From Sepiola atlantica (Eukaryota > Mollusca > Cephalopoda > Sepiida > Sepiolidae): 64,000 nt of DNA. The position numbers and the translations under genes are program-made. The stretch is taken from contig CAUVYP010000244.1 of NCBI GenBank assembly GCA_963556195.1, positions 3,472,001 through 3,536,000 on the forward strand. Reading direction: 5' to 3'. Below the pieces are notes generated by a model, which saw only the letters and a list, made by a program, of their open reading frames with translations, did no database searches and had not been told where the DNA came from. Numbering within the stretch: the stretch's first letter is position 1; each line of letters opens with the position of its first letter. Below, one piece after another: positions 21,384 through 34,209 of this stretch.

Positions 21384-24300
21384 TTAGCGCGTTTTAAAGT
21401 TGATATCGCTTTTGTTTATAACTTCCACATTTATTCGAATTGTGCCACGAAACTTTGCAGACAACCGCGAAGACACATTTTCTACTGAAGTACCAAGTTT
21501 CAGAAGTGCAGCTCTTGTACTGCCGAAGATATGTCGATACAAACTTAATACGCAAAACATCAACAAAATTTAGCGCGTTTAAAAGTTGATATCGCTTTTG
21601 TTTATAACTTCCACATTTATTCGAATTGTGCAACGAAACTTTGCAGACAGTCGCGGATAGGCCTTTTCTACTGAAGTACCAAGTTTCAGAAGTGCAGCTC
21701 TTGTACTGCCGGAAGTATGTCGATACAAACTGAATACGCAAAACATCAACAAAATTTAGCGCGTTTTAAAGTTGATATCGCTTTTGTTTTTAACTTCCAC
21801 ATTTATTGGAATTGTGCAACGAAACTTTGCAGACAGTCGCGGAGACACATTTTCTACTGAAGTACCAAGTTTCAGAAGTGCAGCTCTTGTACTGCCGCAG
21901 ATATGTCGATACAAACTGAATACGCAAAACATCAACAAAATTTAGCGCGTTTTAAAGTTGATATCGCTTTTGTTTATAACTTCCACATTTATTCGAATTG
22001 TGCAACGAAACTTTGCAGACAGTCTCGAATAGGCCTTTTCTACTGAAGTACCAAGTTTCAGAAGTGCAGCTCTTGTACTGCCGGAGGTAGGTCGATACAA
22101 ACTGAATACGCAAAACATCAACAAAATTTAGCGCGTTTTAAAGTTGATATCGCTTTTGTTTATAACTTCCACATTTATTCGAATTGTGCAACGAAACTTT
22201 GAAAACAGTCGCAGATAGACCTTTTCTACTAAAGTACCAGGTTTATGAAGTGCAGCTCTTGTACTGCCGAAGATATGTCGATACAAACTTAATACGCAAA
22301 ACATCAACAAAATTTAGCGCGTTTTAAAGTTGATATCGCTTTTGTTTATAACTTCTACATTTATTCGAATTGTGCAACGAAACTTTGCAGACAGTCGCGG
22401 AGACACATGTTCTACTGAAGTACCAAGTTTCAGAAGTGCAGCTCTTGTACTGCCGGAGATATGTCGATACAAACTGAATACGCAAAACATCAACAAAATT
22501 TAGCGCGTTTTAAAGTTGATATCGCTTTTGTTTTTAACTTCCACATTTATTCGAATTGTGCAACGAAACTTTGCAGACAGTCGCGGAGACACATTTTCTA
22601 CTGAAGTACCAAGTTTCAGAAGTGCAGCTCTTGTACTGCCGCAGATATGTCGATACAAACTGAATACGCAAAACATCAACAAAATTTAGCGCGTTTTAAA
22701 GTTGATATCGCTTTTGTTTATAACTTCCACATTTATTCGAATTGTGCAACGAAACTTTGCAGACAGTCTCGAATAGGCCTTTTCTACTGAAGTACCAAGT
22801 TTCAGAAGTGCAGCTCTTGTACTGCCGGAGGTATGTCGATACAAACTGAATACGCAAAACATCAACAAAATTTAGCGCGTTTTAAAGTTGATATCGCTTT
22901 TGTTTATAACTTCCACATTTATTCGAATTGTGTAACGAAACTTTGCAGACAGTCTCGAATAGGCCTTTGCTACTGAAGTACCAAGTTTCAGAAGTGCAGC
23001 TTTTGTACTGCCGGAGATATGTCGATACAAACTGAATACGCAAAACATCAACAAAATTTAGCGCGTTTTAAAGTTGATATCGCTTTTGTTTATAACTTCC
23101 ACATTTATTCGAATTGTGCCACGAAACTTTGCAGACAACCGCGAAGACACATTTTCTACTGAAGTACCAAGTTTCAGAAGTGCAGCTCTTGTACTGCCGA
23201 AGATATGTCGATACAAACTTAATACGCAAAACATCAACAAAATTTAGCGCGTTTAAAAGTTGATATCGCTTTTGTTTATAACTTCCACATTTATTCGAAT
23301 TGTGCAACGAAACTTTGCAGACAGTCGCGGATAGGCCTTTTCTACTGAAGTACCAAGTTTCAGAAGTGCAGCTCTTGTACTGCCGGAGATATTTCGATAC
23401 AAACTGAATACGCAAAACATCAACAAAATTTAGCGCGTTTTTAAGTTGATATCGCTTTTGTTTATAACTTCCACATTTATTCGAATTGTGCAACGAAACT
23501 TTGAAAACAGTCGCAGATAGACCTTTTCTACTAAAGTACCAGGTTTATGAAGTGCAGCTCTTGTACTGCCGAAGATATGTCGATACAAACTTAATACGCA
23601 AAACATCAACAAAATTTAGCGCGTTTTAAAGTTGATATCGCTTTTGTTTATAACTTCTACATTTATTCGAATTGTGCCACGAAACTTTGCAGACAACCGC
23701 GGAGACACATTTTCTACTTAAGTACCAAGTTTCAGAAGTACAGCTCTTGTACTGCCGGAGATATGTCGATACAAACTGAATACGCAAAACATCAACAGAA
23801 TTTAGCGTGTTTTAAAGTTGATATCGCTTTTGTTTATAACTTCCACATTTATTCGAATTCTGCCACGAAACTTTGCAGACAGTCGCGGATAGGCCTTTTC
23901 TACTGAAGTACAAAGTTTCAGAAGTGCAGCTCTTGTACTGCCGGAGATATGTCGATACAAACTGAATACGCAAAACATCAACACAATTTAGCGCGTTTTA
24001 AAGTTGATATCGCTTTTGTTTATAACTTCCACATTTATTCGAATTGTGCAACGAAACTTTGCAGACAACCGCGGAGACCCATTTTCTACTGAAGTACCAA
24101 GTTTCAGAAGTGCAGCTTTTGTACTGCCGGAGATATGTCGATACAAACTGAATACGCAAAACATCAACAAAATTTAGCGCGTTTTAAAGTTGATATCGCT
24201 TTTGTTTATAACTTCCACATTTATTCGAATTGTGCAACGAAACTTTGCAGACAACCGTGGAGACACATTTTCTACTGAAGTACCAAGTTTAGAAGTACAG

Positions 24301-25473
24301 CTCTTGCACTGCCGGAGATATGTCGATACAAACTGAATACGCAAAACATCAACAGAATTTAGCGTGTTTTAAAGTTGATATCGCTTTTGTTTATAACTTC
24401 CACATTTATTCGAATTGTGCCACGAAACTTTGCAGACATTCTCGAATTGGCCTTTTCAACTGAAGTACCAAGTTTTTAAAATGCAGCTCTTGTACTGCCG
24501 GAGATATGTCGATACAAACTGAATACGCAAAACATAAACGAAATTTAGCGCGTTTTAAAGTTGATATCGCTTTTGTTTATAACTTCCACATTTATTCGAA
24601 TTGTGCAACGAAACTTTGCAGACAGTCTCGAATAGGCCTTTTCTACTGAAGTACTAAGTTTCAGAAGTGCAGCTCTTGTACTGCCGGAGATATGTCGATA
24701 CAAACTGAATACGCAAAACATCAACAAAATTTAGCGCGTTTTAAAGTTGATATCGCTTTTGTTTATAACTTCCACATTTATTCGAATTGTGCAACGAAAC
24801 TTTGCAGACAGTCTCGAATAGGCCTTTCCTACTGAAGTACCAAGTTTCAGAAGTGCAGTTTTGTACTGCCGGAGATATGTCGATACAAACTGAATACGCA
24901 AAACATCAACAAAATTAAGCGGGTTTTAAAGTTGATATCGCTTTTGTTTATAACTTCCACATTTATTCGAATTGTGCAACGAAACTTTGCAGACAACCGC
25001 GGAGACACATTTTCTACTGAAGTACCAAGTTTCAGAAGTGCAGCTCTTGTACTGCCGAAGATATGTCGATACAAACTTAATACGCAAAACATCAACAAAA
25101 TTTATCGCGTTTTAAAGTTGATATCGCTTTTGTTTATAACTTCCACATTTATTCGAATTGTGCAACGAAACTTTGCAGACAGTCGCGGATAGGCCTTTTC
25201 TACTGAAGTACCAAGTTTCAGAAGTGCAGCTCTTGTACTGCCGGAGATATGTCGATACAAACTGAATACGCAAAACATCAACAAAATTTAGCGCGTTTTT
25301 AAGTTGATATCGCTTTTGTTTATAACTTCCACATTTATTCGAATTGTGCAACGAAACTTTGAAGACCGTCGCGGATAAACCTTTTCTACTAAAGTACCAG
25401 GTTTATGAAGTGCAGCTCTTGTACTGCCGAAGATATGTCGATACAAACTGAATACGCAAAACATCAACAAAAT
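21384..25473 (+). repeat. 22-mer HOR, copy 2 (4090 bp)
   Basis: This is collinear with 17294-21383 at an exact 4090-bp offset. It has the same leader of six units (21384-22499) and 16-unit body (22500-25473), with 185-bp units at 24174-24358 and 24731-24915. It differs from copy 1 at AACACAATTT (about 23980), CATTCTCGAATTGG (about 24437) and CGTCGCGGATAAACC (about 25367). The first two variants are shared with the 17-mers further right, linking their ancestry. Confidence 0.9.
23616..23801 (+). repeat. Chimeric monomer with TACTTAAG marker (in 22-mer copy 2)
   Basis: This is the same spliced unit as 19526-19711, with AACTTCTACAT on the left, CTACTTAAG in the middle and AAGTACAGCTC on the right. 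It occupies the place taken by two separate units (29378 and 29564) in the 17-mers. Confidence 0.8.
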
Positions 25474-25659
25474 TTAGCGCGTTTTAAAGTTGATATCGCT
25501 TTTGTTTTTAACTTCCACATTTATTCGAATTGTGCAACGAAACTTTGCAGACAGTCGCGGAGACACATTTTCTACTGAAGTACCAAGTTTCAGAAGTGCA
25601 GCTCTTGTACTGCCGGAGGTATGTCGATACAAACTGAATACGCAAAACATCAACAAAAT
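25474..25659 (+). repeat. Chimeric monomer A (joins two neighbouring monomers of the 17-mer)
   Basis: The left part (GTTTTTAAC and GTCGCGGAGACACATTTT) equals the left part of unit 28262. The right part (GCCGGAGGTATG) equals the right part of the next unit, 28448. The switch lies in a stretch of about 40 bp identical in both parents (CTACTGAAG to TACTGCCG). The result removes exactly one monomer, as expected for homologous unequal exchange one unit out of register. Confidence 0.88.
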
Positions 25660-26403
25660 TTAGCGCGTTTTAAAGTTGATATCGCTTTTGTTTATAACTT
25701 CCACATTTATTCGAATTGTGTAACGAAACTTTGCAGACAGTCTCGAATAGGCCTTTGCTACTGAAGTACCAAGTTTCAGAAGTGCAGCTTTTGTACTGCC
25801 GGAGATATGTCGATACAAACTGAATACGCAAAACATCAACAAAATTTAGCGCGTTTTAAAGTTGATATCGCTTTTGTTTATAACTTCCACATTTATTCGA
25901 ATTGTGCCACGAAACTTTGCAGACAACCGCGAAGACACATTTTCTACTGAAGTACCAAGTTTCAGAAGTGCAGCTCTTGTACTGCCGAAGATATGTCGAT
26001 ACAAACTGAATACGCAAAACATCAACAAAATTTAGCGCGTTTAAAAGTTGATATCGCTTTTGTTTATAACTTCCACATTTATTCGAATTGTGCAACGAAA
26101 CTTTGCAGACAGTCGCGGATAGGCCTTTTCTACTGAAGTACCAAGTTTCAGAAGTGCAGCTCTTGTACTGCCGGAGATATTTCGATACAAACTGAATACG
26201 CAAAACATCAACAAAATTTAGCGCGTTTTTAAGTTGATATCGCTTTTGTTTATAACTTCCACATTTATTCGAATTGTGCAACGAAACTTTGAAAACAGTC
26301 GCAGATAGACCTTTTCTACTAAAGTACCAGGTTTATGAAGTGCAGCTCTTGTACTGCCGAAGATATGTCGATACAAACTTAATACGCAAAACATCAACAA
26401 AAT

Positions 26404-26589
26404 TTAGCGCGTTTTAAAGTTGATATCGCTTTTGTTTATAACTTCTACATTTATTCGAATTGTGCCACGAAACTTTGCAGACAACCGCGGAGACACATTT
26501 TCTACTTAAGTACCAAGTTTCAGAAGTACAGCTCTTGTACTGCCGGAGATATGTCGATACAAACTGAATACGCAAAACATCAACAGAAT
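26404..26589 (+). repeat. Chimeric monomer B (TACTTAAG marker) in 15-mer copy 1
   Basis: This is the same spliced unit as 19526 and 23616: left side like 29378 (AACTTCTACAT), right side like 29564 (AAGTACAGC). It replaces two units of the 17-mer by one. Together with chimera A it accounts exactly for the difference between 17 and 15 monomers. Confidence 0.85.
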
Positions 26590-28261
26590 TTAGCGTGTTT
26601 TAAAGTTGATATCGCTTTTGTTTATAACTTCCACATTTATTCGAATTCTGCCACGAAACTTTGCAGACAGTCGCGGATAGGCCTTTTCTACTGAAGTACA
26701 AAGTTTCAGAAGTGCAGCTCTTGTACTGCCGGAGATATGTCGATACAAACTGAATACGCAAAACATCAACAAAATTTAGCGCGTTTTAAAGTTGATATCG
26801 CTTTTGTTTATAACTTCCACATTTATTCGAATTGTGCAACGAAACTTTGCAGACAACCGCGGAGACCCATTTTCTACTGAAGTACCAAGTTTCAGAAGTG
26901 CAGCTTTTGTACTGCCGGAGATATGTCGATACAAACTGAATACGCAAAACATCAACAAAATTTAGCGCGTTTTAAAGTTGATATCGCTTTTGTTTATAAC
27001 TTCCACATTTATTCGAATTGTGCAACGAAACTTTGCAGACAACCGCGGAGACACATTTTCTACTGAAGTACCAAGTTTAGAAGTACAGCTCTTGCACTGC
27101 CGGAGATATGTCGATACAAACTGAATACGCAAAACATCAACAGAATTTAGCGTGTTTTAAAGTTGATATCGCTTTTGTTTATAACTTCCACATTTATTCG
27201 AATTGTGCCACGAAACTTTGCAGACAGTCTCGAATAGGCCTTTTCAACTGAAGTACCAAGTTTTAAAAATGCAGCTCTTGTACTGCCGGAGATATGTCGA
27301 TACAAACCAAATACGCAAAACATAAACGAAATTTAGCGCGTTTTAAAGTTGATATCGCTTTTGTTTATAACTTCCACATTTATTCGAATTGTGCAACGAA
27401 ACTTTGCAGACAGTCTCGAATAGGCCTTTTCTACTGAAGTACTAAGTTTCAGAAGTGCAGCTCTTGTACTGCCGGAGATATGTCGATACAAACTGAATAC
27501 GCAAAACATCAACAAAATTTAGCGCGTTTTAAAGTTGATATCGCTTTTGTTTATAACTTCCACATTTATTCGAATTGTGCAACGAAACTTTGCAGACAGT
27601 CTCGAATAGGCCTTTCCTACTGAAGTACCAAGTTTCAGAAGTGCAGTTTTGTACTGCCGGAGATATGTCGATACAAACTGAATACGCAAAACATCAACAA
27701 AATTAAGCGGGTTTTAAAGTTGATATCGCTTTTGTTTATAAGTTCCACATTTATTCGAATTGTGCAACGAAACTTTGCAGACAACCGCGGAGACACATTT
27801 TCTACTGAAGTACCAAGTTTCAGAAGTGCAGCTCTTGTACTGCCGAAGATATGTCGATACAAACTTAATACGCAAAACATCAACAAAATTTATCGCGTTT
27901 TAAAGTTGATATCGCTTTTGTTTATAACTTCCACATTTATTCGAATTGTGCAACGAAACTTTGCAGACAGTCGCGGATAGGCCTTTTCTACTGAAGTACC
28001 AAGTTTCAGAAGTGCAGCTCTTGTACTGCCGGAGATATGTCGATACAAACTGAATACGCAAAACATCAACAAAATTTAGCGCGTTTTTAAGTTGATATCG
28101 CTTTTGTTTATAACTTCCACATTTATTCGAATTGTGCAACGAAACTTTGAAGACCGTCGCGGATAGACCTTTTCTACTAAAGTACCAGGTTTATGAAGTG
28201 CAGCTCTTGTACTGCCGAAGATATGTCGATACAAACTGAATACGCAAAACATCAACAAAAT

Positions 28262-31200
28262 TTAGCGCGTTTTAAAGTTAATATCGCTTTTGTTTTTAAC
28301 TTCCACATTTATTCGAATTGTGCAACGAAACTTTGCAGACAGTCGCGGAGACACATTTTCTACTGAAGTACCAAGTTTCAGAAGTGCAGCTCTTGTACTG
28401 CCGCAGATATTTCGATACAAACTGAATACGCAAAACATCAACAAAATTTAGCGCGTTTTAAAGTTGATATCGCTTTTGTTTATAACTTCCACATTTATTC
28501 GAATTGTGCAACGAAACTTTGCAGACAGTCTCGAATAGGCCTTTTCTACTGAAGTACCAAGTTTCAGAAGTGCAGCTCTTGTACTGCCGGAGGTATGTCG
28601 ATACAAACTGAATACGCAAAACATCAACAAAATTTAGCGCGTTTTAAAGTTGATATCGCTTTTGTTTATAACTTCCACATTTATTCGAATTGTGTAACGA
28701 AACTTTGCAGACAGTCTCGAATAGGCCTTTGCTACTGAAGTACCAAGTTTCAGAAGTGCAGCTTTTGTACTGCCGCAGATATGTCGATACAAACTGAATA
28801 CGCAAAACATCAACAGAATTTAGCGCGTTTTAAAGTTGATATCGCTTTTGTTTATAACTTCCACATTTATTCGAATTGTGCCACGAAACTTTGCAGACAA
28901 CCGCGAAGACACATTTTCTACTGAAGTACCAAGTTTCAGAAGTGCAGCTCTTGTACTGCCGAAGATATGTCGATACAAACTTAATACGCAAAACATCAAC
29001 AAAATTTAGCGCGTTTAAAAGTTGATATCGCTTTTGTTTATAACTTCCACATTTATTCGAATTGTGCAACGAAACTTTGCAGACAGTCGCGGATAGGCCT
29101 TTTCTACTGAAGTACCAAGTTTCAGAAGTGCAGCTCTTGTACTGCCGGAGATATTTCGATACAAACTGAATACGCAAAACATCAACAAAATTTAGCGCGT
29201 TTTTAAGTTGATATCGCTTTTGTTTATAACTTCCACATTTATTCGAATTGTGCAACGAAACTTTGAAAACAGTCGCAGATAGACCTTTTCTACTAAAGTA
29301 CCAGGTTTATGAAGTGCAGCTCTTGTACTGCCGAAGATATGTCGATACAAACTTAATACGCAAAACATCAACAAAATTTAGCGCGTTTTAAAGTTGATAT
29401 CGCTTTTGTTTATAACTTCTACATTTATTCGAATTGTGCCACGAAACTTTGCAGACAACCGCGGAGACACATTTTCTACTGAAGTACCAAGTTTCAGAAG
29501 TGCAGCTTTTGTACTGCCGGAGATATGTCGATACAAACTGAATACGCAAAACATCAACAACATTTAGCGCGTTTTAAAGTTGATATCGCTTTTGTTTATA
29601 ACTTCCACATTTATTCGAATTGTGCAACGAAACTTTGCAGACAACCGCGGAGACACATTTTCTACTGAAGTACCAAGTTTCAGAAGTACAGCTCTTGCAC
29701 TGCCGGAGATATGTCGATACAAACTGAATACGCAAAACATCAACAACATTTAGCGCGTTTTAAAGTTGATATCGCTTTTGTTTATAACTTCCACATTTAT
29801 TCGAATTCTGCCACGAAACTTTGCAGACAGTCGCGGATAGGCCTTTTCTACTGAAGTACAAAGTTTCAGAAGTGCAGCTCTTGTACTGCCGGAGATATGT
29901 CGATACAAACTGAATACGCAAAACATCAACACAATTTAGCGCGTTTTAAAGTTGATATCGCTTTTGTTTATAACTTCCACATTTATTCGAATTGTGCAAC
30001 GAAACTTTGCAGACAACCGCGGAGACCCATTTTCTACTGAAGTACCAAGTTTCAGAAGTGCAGCTTTTGTACTGCCGGAGATATGTCGATACAAACTGAA
30101 TACGCAAAACATCAACAAAATTTAGCGCGTTTTAAAGTTGATATCGCTTTTGTTTATAACTTCCACATTTATTCGAATTGTGCAACGAAACTTTGCAGAC
30201 AACCGCGGAGACACATTTTCTACTGAAGTACCAAGTTTAGAAGTACAGCTCTTGCACTGCCGGAGATATGTCGATACAAACTGAATACGCAAAACATCAA
30301 CAGAATTTAGCGTGTTTTAAAGTTGATATCGCTTTTGTTTATAACTTCCACATTTATTCGAATTGTGCCACGAAACTTTGCAGACATTCTCGAATTGGCC
30401 TTTTCAACTGAAGTACCAAGTTTTAAAAATGCAGCTCTTGTACTGCCGGAGATATGTCGATACAAACTGAATACGCAAAACATAAACGAAATTTAGCGCG
30501 TTTTAAAGTTGATATCGCTTTTGTTTATAACTTCCACATTTATTCGAATTGTGCAACGAAACTTTGCAGACAGTCTCGAATAGGCCTTTTCTACTGAAGT
30601 ACTAAGTTTCAGAAGTGCAGCTCTTGTACTGCCGGAGATATGTCGATACAAACTGAATACGCAAAACATCAACAAAATTTAGCGCGTTTTAAAGTTGATA
30701 TCGCTTTTGTTTATAACTTCCACATTTATTCGAATTGTGCAACGAAACTTTGCAGACAGTCTCGAATAGGCCTTTCCTACTGAAGTACCAAGTTTCAGAA
30801 GTGCAGTTTTGTACTGCCGGAGATATGTCGATACAAACTGAATACGCAAAACATCAACAAAATTAAGCGGGTTTTAAAGTTGATATCGCTTTTGTTTATA
30901 AGTTCCACATTTATTCGAATTGTGCAACGAAACTTTGCAGACAACCGCGGAGACACATTTTCTACTGAAGTACCAAGTTTCAGAAGTGCAGCTCTTGTAC
31001 TGCCGAAGATATGTCGATACAAACTTAATACGCAAAACATCAACAAAATTTATCGCGTTTTAAAGTTGATATCGCTTTTGTTTATAACTTCCACATTTAT
31101 TCGAATTGTGCAACGAAACTTTGCAGACAGTCGCGGATAGGCCTTTTCTACTGAAGTACCAAGTTTCAGAAGTGCAGCTCTTGTACTGCCGGAGATATGT

Positions 31201-31421
31201 CGATACAAACTGAATACGCAAAACATCAACAAAATTTAGCGCGTTTTTAAGTTGATATCGCTTTTGTTTATAACTTCCACATTTATTCGAATTGTGCAAC
31301 GAAACTTTGAAGACCGTCGCGGATAGACCTTTTCTACTAAAGTACCAGGTTTATGAAGTGCAGCTCTTGTACTGCCGAAGATATGTCGATACAAACTGAA
31401 TACGCAAAACATCAACAAAAT
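28262..31421 (+). repeat. 17-mer HOR, copy 1 (3160 bp)
   Basis: Seventeen units; the 185-bp units are 30122-30306 and 30679-30863. Unlike the 15-mer it keeps 28262 and 28448 as separate units and keeps 29378 and 29564 separate. These last two are both followed by CATCAACAACATTT, which gives a true ATG in the minus-strand frame. It carries CCGCAGATATTTCG near 28402, AACACAATTT near 29930 and CATTCTCGAATTGG near 30385. Copies recur at 34210 and (degraded) 40158. Confidence 0.93.
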
Positions 31422-34209
31422 TTAGCGCGTTTTAAAGTTGATATCGCTTTTGTTTTTAACTTCCACATTTATTCGAATTGTGCAACGAAACTTTGCAGAC
31501 AGTCGCGGAGACACATTTTCTACTGAAGTACCAAGTTTCAGAAGTGCAGCTCTTGTACTGCCGGAGGTATGTCGATACAAACTGAATACGCAAAACATCA
31601 ACAAAATTTAGCGCGTTTTAAAGTTGATATCGCTTTTGTTTATAACTTCCACATTTATTCGAATTGTGTAACGAAACTTTGCAGACAGTCTCGAATAGGC
31701 CTTTGCTACTGAAGTACCAAGTTTCAGAAGTGCAGCTTTTGTACTGCCGGAGATATGTCGATACAAACTGAATACGCAAAACATCAACAAAATTTAGCGC
31801 GTTTTAAAGTTGATATCGCTTTTGTTTATAACTTCCACATTTATTCGAATTGTGCCACGAAACTTTGCAGACAACCGCGAAGACACATTTTCTACTGAAG
31901 TACCAAGTTTCAGAAGTGCAGCTCTTGTACTGCCGAAGATATGTCGATACAAACTGAATACGCAAAACATCAACAAAATTTAGCGCGTTTAAAAGTTGAT
32001 ATCGCTTTTGTTTATAACTTCCACATTTATTCGAATTGTGCAACGAAACTTTGCAGACAGTCGCGGATAGGCCTTTTCTACTGAAGTACCAAGTTTCAGA
32101 AGTGCAGCTCTTGTACTGCCGGAGATATTTCGATACAAACTGAATACGCAAAACATCAACAAAATTTAGCGCGTTTTTAAGTTGATATCGCTTTTGTTTA
32201 TAACTTCCACATTTATTCGAATTGTGCAACGAAACTTTGAAAACAGTCGCAGATAGACCTTTTCTACTAAAGTACCAGGTTTATGAAGTGCAGCTCTTGT
32301 ACTGCCGAAGATATGTCGATACAAACTTAATACGCAAAACATCAACAAAATTTAGCGCGTTTTAAAGTTGATATCGCTTTTGTTTATAACTTCTACATTT
32401 ATTCGAATTGTGCCACGAAACTTTGCAGACAACCGCGGAGACACATTTTCTACTTAAGTACCAAGTTTCAGAAGTACAGCTCTTGTACTGCCGGAGATAT
32501 GTCGATACAAACTGAATACGCAAAACATCAACAGAATTTAGCGTGTTTTAAAGTTGATATCGCTTTTGTTTATAACTTCCACATTTATTCGAATTCTGCC
32601 ACGAAACTTTGCAGACAGTCGCGGATAGGCCTTTTCTACTGAAGTACAAAGTTTCAGAAGTGCAGCTCTTGTACTGCCGGAGATATGTCGATACAAACTG
32701 AATACGCAAAACATCAACAAAATTTAGCGCGTTTTAAAGTTGATATCGCTTTTGTTTATAACTTCCACATTTATTCGAATTGTGCAACGAAACTTTGCAG
32801 ACAACCGCGGAGACCCATTTTCTACTGAAGTACCAAGTTTCAGAAGTGCAGCTTTTGTACTGCCGGAGATATGTCGATACAAACTGAATACGCAAAACAT
32901 CAACAAAATTTAGCGCGTTTTAAAGTTGATATCGCTTTTGTTTATAACTTCCACATTTATTCGAATTGTGCAACGAAACTTTGCAGTCAACCGCGGAGAC
33001 ACATTTTCTACTGAAGTACCAAGTTTAGAAGTACAGCTCTTGCACTGCCGGAGATATGTCGATACAAACTGAATACGCAAAACATCAACAGAATTTAGCG
33101 TGTTTTAAAGTTGATATCGCTTTTGTTTATAACTTCCACATTTATTCGAATTGTGCCACGAAACTTTGCAGACAGTCTCGAATAGGCCTTTTCAACTGAA
33201 GTACCAAGTTTTAAAAATGCAGCTCTTGTACTGCCGGAGATATGTCGATACAAACCAAATACGCAAAACATAAACGAAATTTAGCGCGTTTTAAAGTTGA
33301 TATCGCTTTTGTTTATAACTTCCACATTTATTCGAATTGTGCAACGAAACTTTGCAGACAGTCTCGAATAGGCCTTTTCTACTGAAGTACTAAGTTTCAG
33401 AAGTGCAGCTCTTGTACTGCCGGAGATATGTCGATACAAACTGAATACGCAAAACATCAACAAAATTTAGCGCGTTTTAAAGTTGATATCGCTTTTGTTT
33501 ATAACTTCCACATTTATTCGAATTGTGCAAGGAAACTTTGCAGACAGTCTCGAATAGGCCTTTCCTACTGAAGTACCAAGTTTCAGAAGTGCAGTTTTGT
33601 ACTGCCGGAGATATGTCGATACAAACTGAATACGCAAAACATCAACAAAATTAAGCGGGTTTTAAAGTTGATATCGCTTTTGTTTATAAGTTCCACATTT
33701 ATTCGAATTGTGCAACGAAACTTTGCAGACAACCGCGGAGACACATTTTCTACTGAAGTACCAAGTTTCAGAAGTGCAGCTCTTGTACTGCCGAAGATAT
33801 GTCGATACAAACTTAATACGCAAAACATCAACAAAATTTATCGCGTTTTAAAGTTGATATCGCTTTTGTTTATAACTTCCACATTTATTCGAATTGTGCA
33901 ACGAAACTTTGCAGACAGTCGCGGATAGGCCTTTTCTACTGAAGTACCAAGTTTCAGAAGTGCAGCTCTTGTACTGCCGGAGATATGTCGATACAAACTG
34001 AATACGCAAAACATCAACAAAATTTAGCGCGTTTTTAAGTTGATATCGCTTTTGTTTATAACTTCCACATTTATTCGAATTGTGCAACGAAACTTTGAAG
34101 ACCGTCGCGGATAGACCTTTTCTACTAAAGTACCAGGTTTATGAAGTGCAGCTCTTGTACTGCCGAAGATATGTCGATACAAACTGAATACGCAAAACAT
34201 CAACAAAAT
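31422..34209 (+). repeat. 15-mer HOR, copy 2 (2788 bp)
   Basis: This matches 25474-28261 at 5948 bp offset, including chimera A at 31422-31607, chimera B at 32352-32537, CAAACCAAATACGC near 33251 and 185-bp units at 32910-33094 and 33467-33651. Private changes seen include TTTGCAGTCAACC near 32983 and GCAAGGAAAC near 33528. Confidence 0.93.

Larger units (their letters stand above)
25474..28261 (+). repeat. 15-mer HOR, copy 1 (2788 bp)
   Basis: Fifteen units start with the chimeric unit 25474-25659 and end with the KVYP-type unit at 28076 (TTTGAAGACCGTCGCGGATAGACC). The 185-bp units are 26962-27146 and 27519-27703. Diagnostic variants against the 17-mer are CTACTTAAG (26404 unit), AACAAAATTT near 26772, CAGTCTCGAATAGG near 27224 and CAAACCAAATACGC near 27303. 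Copies follow at 31422 and 37370, each separated by a 17-mer. Confidence 0.93.
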
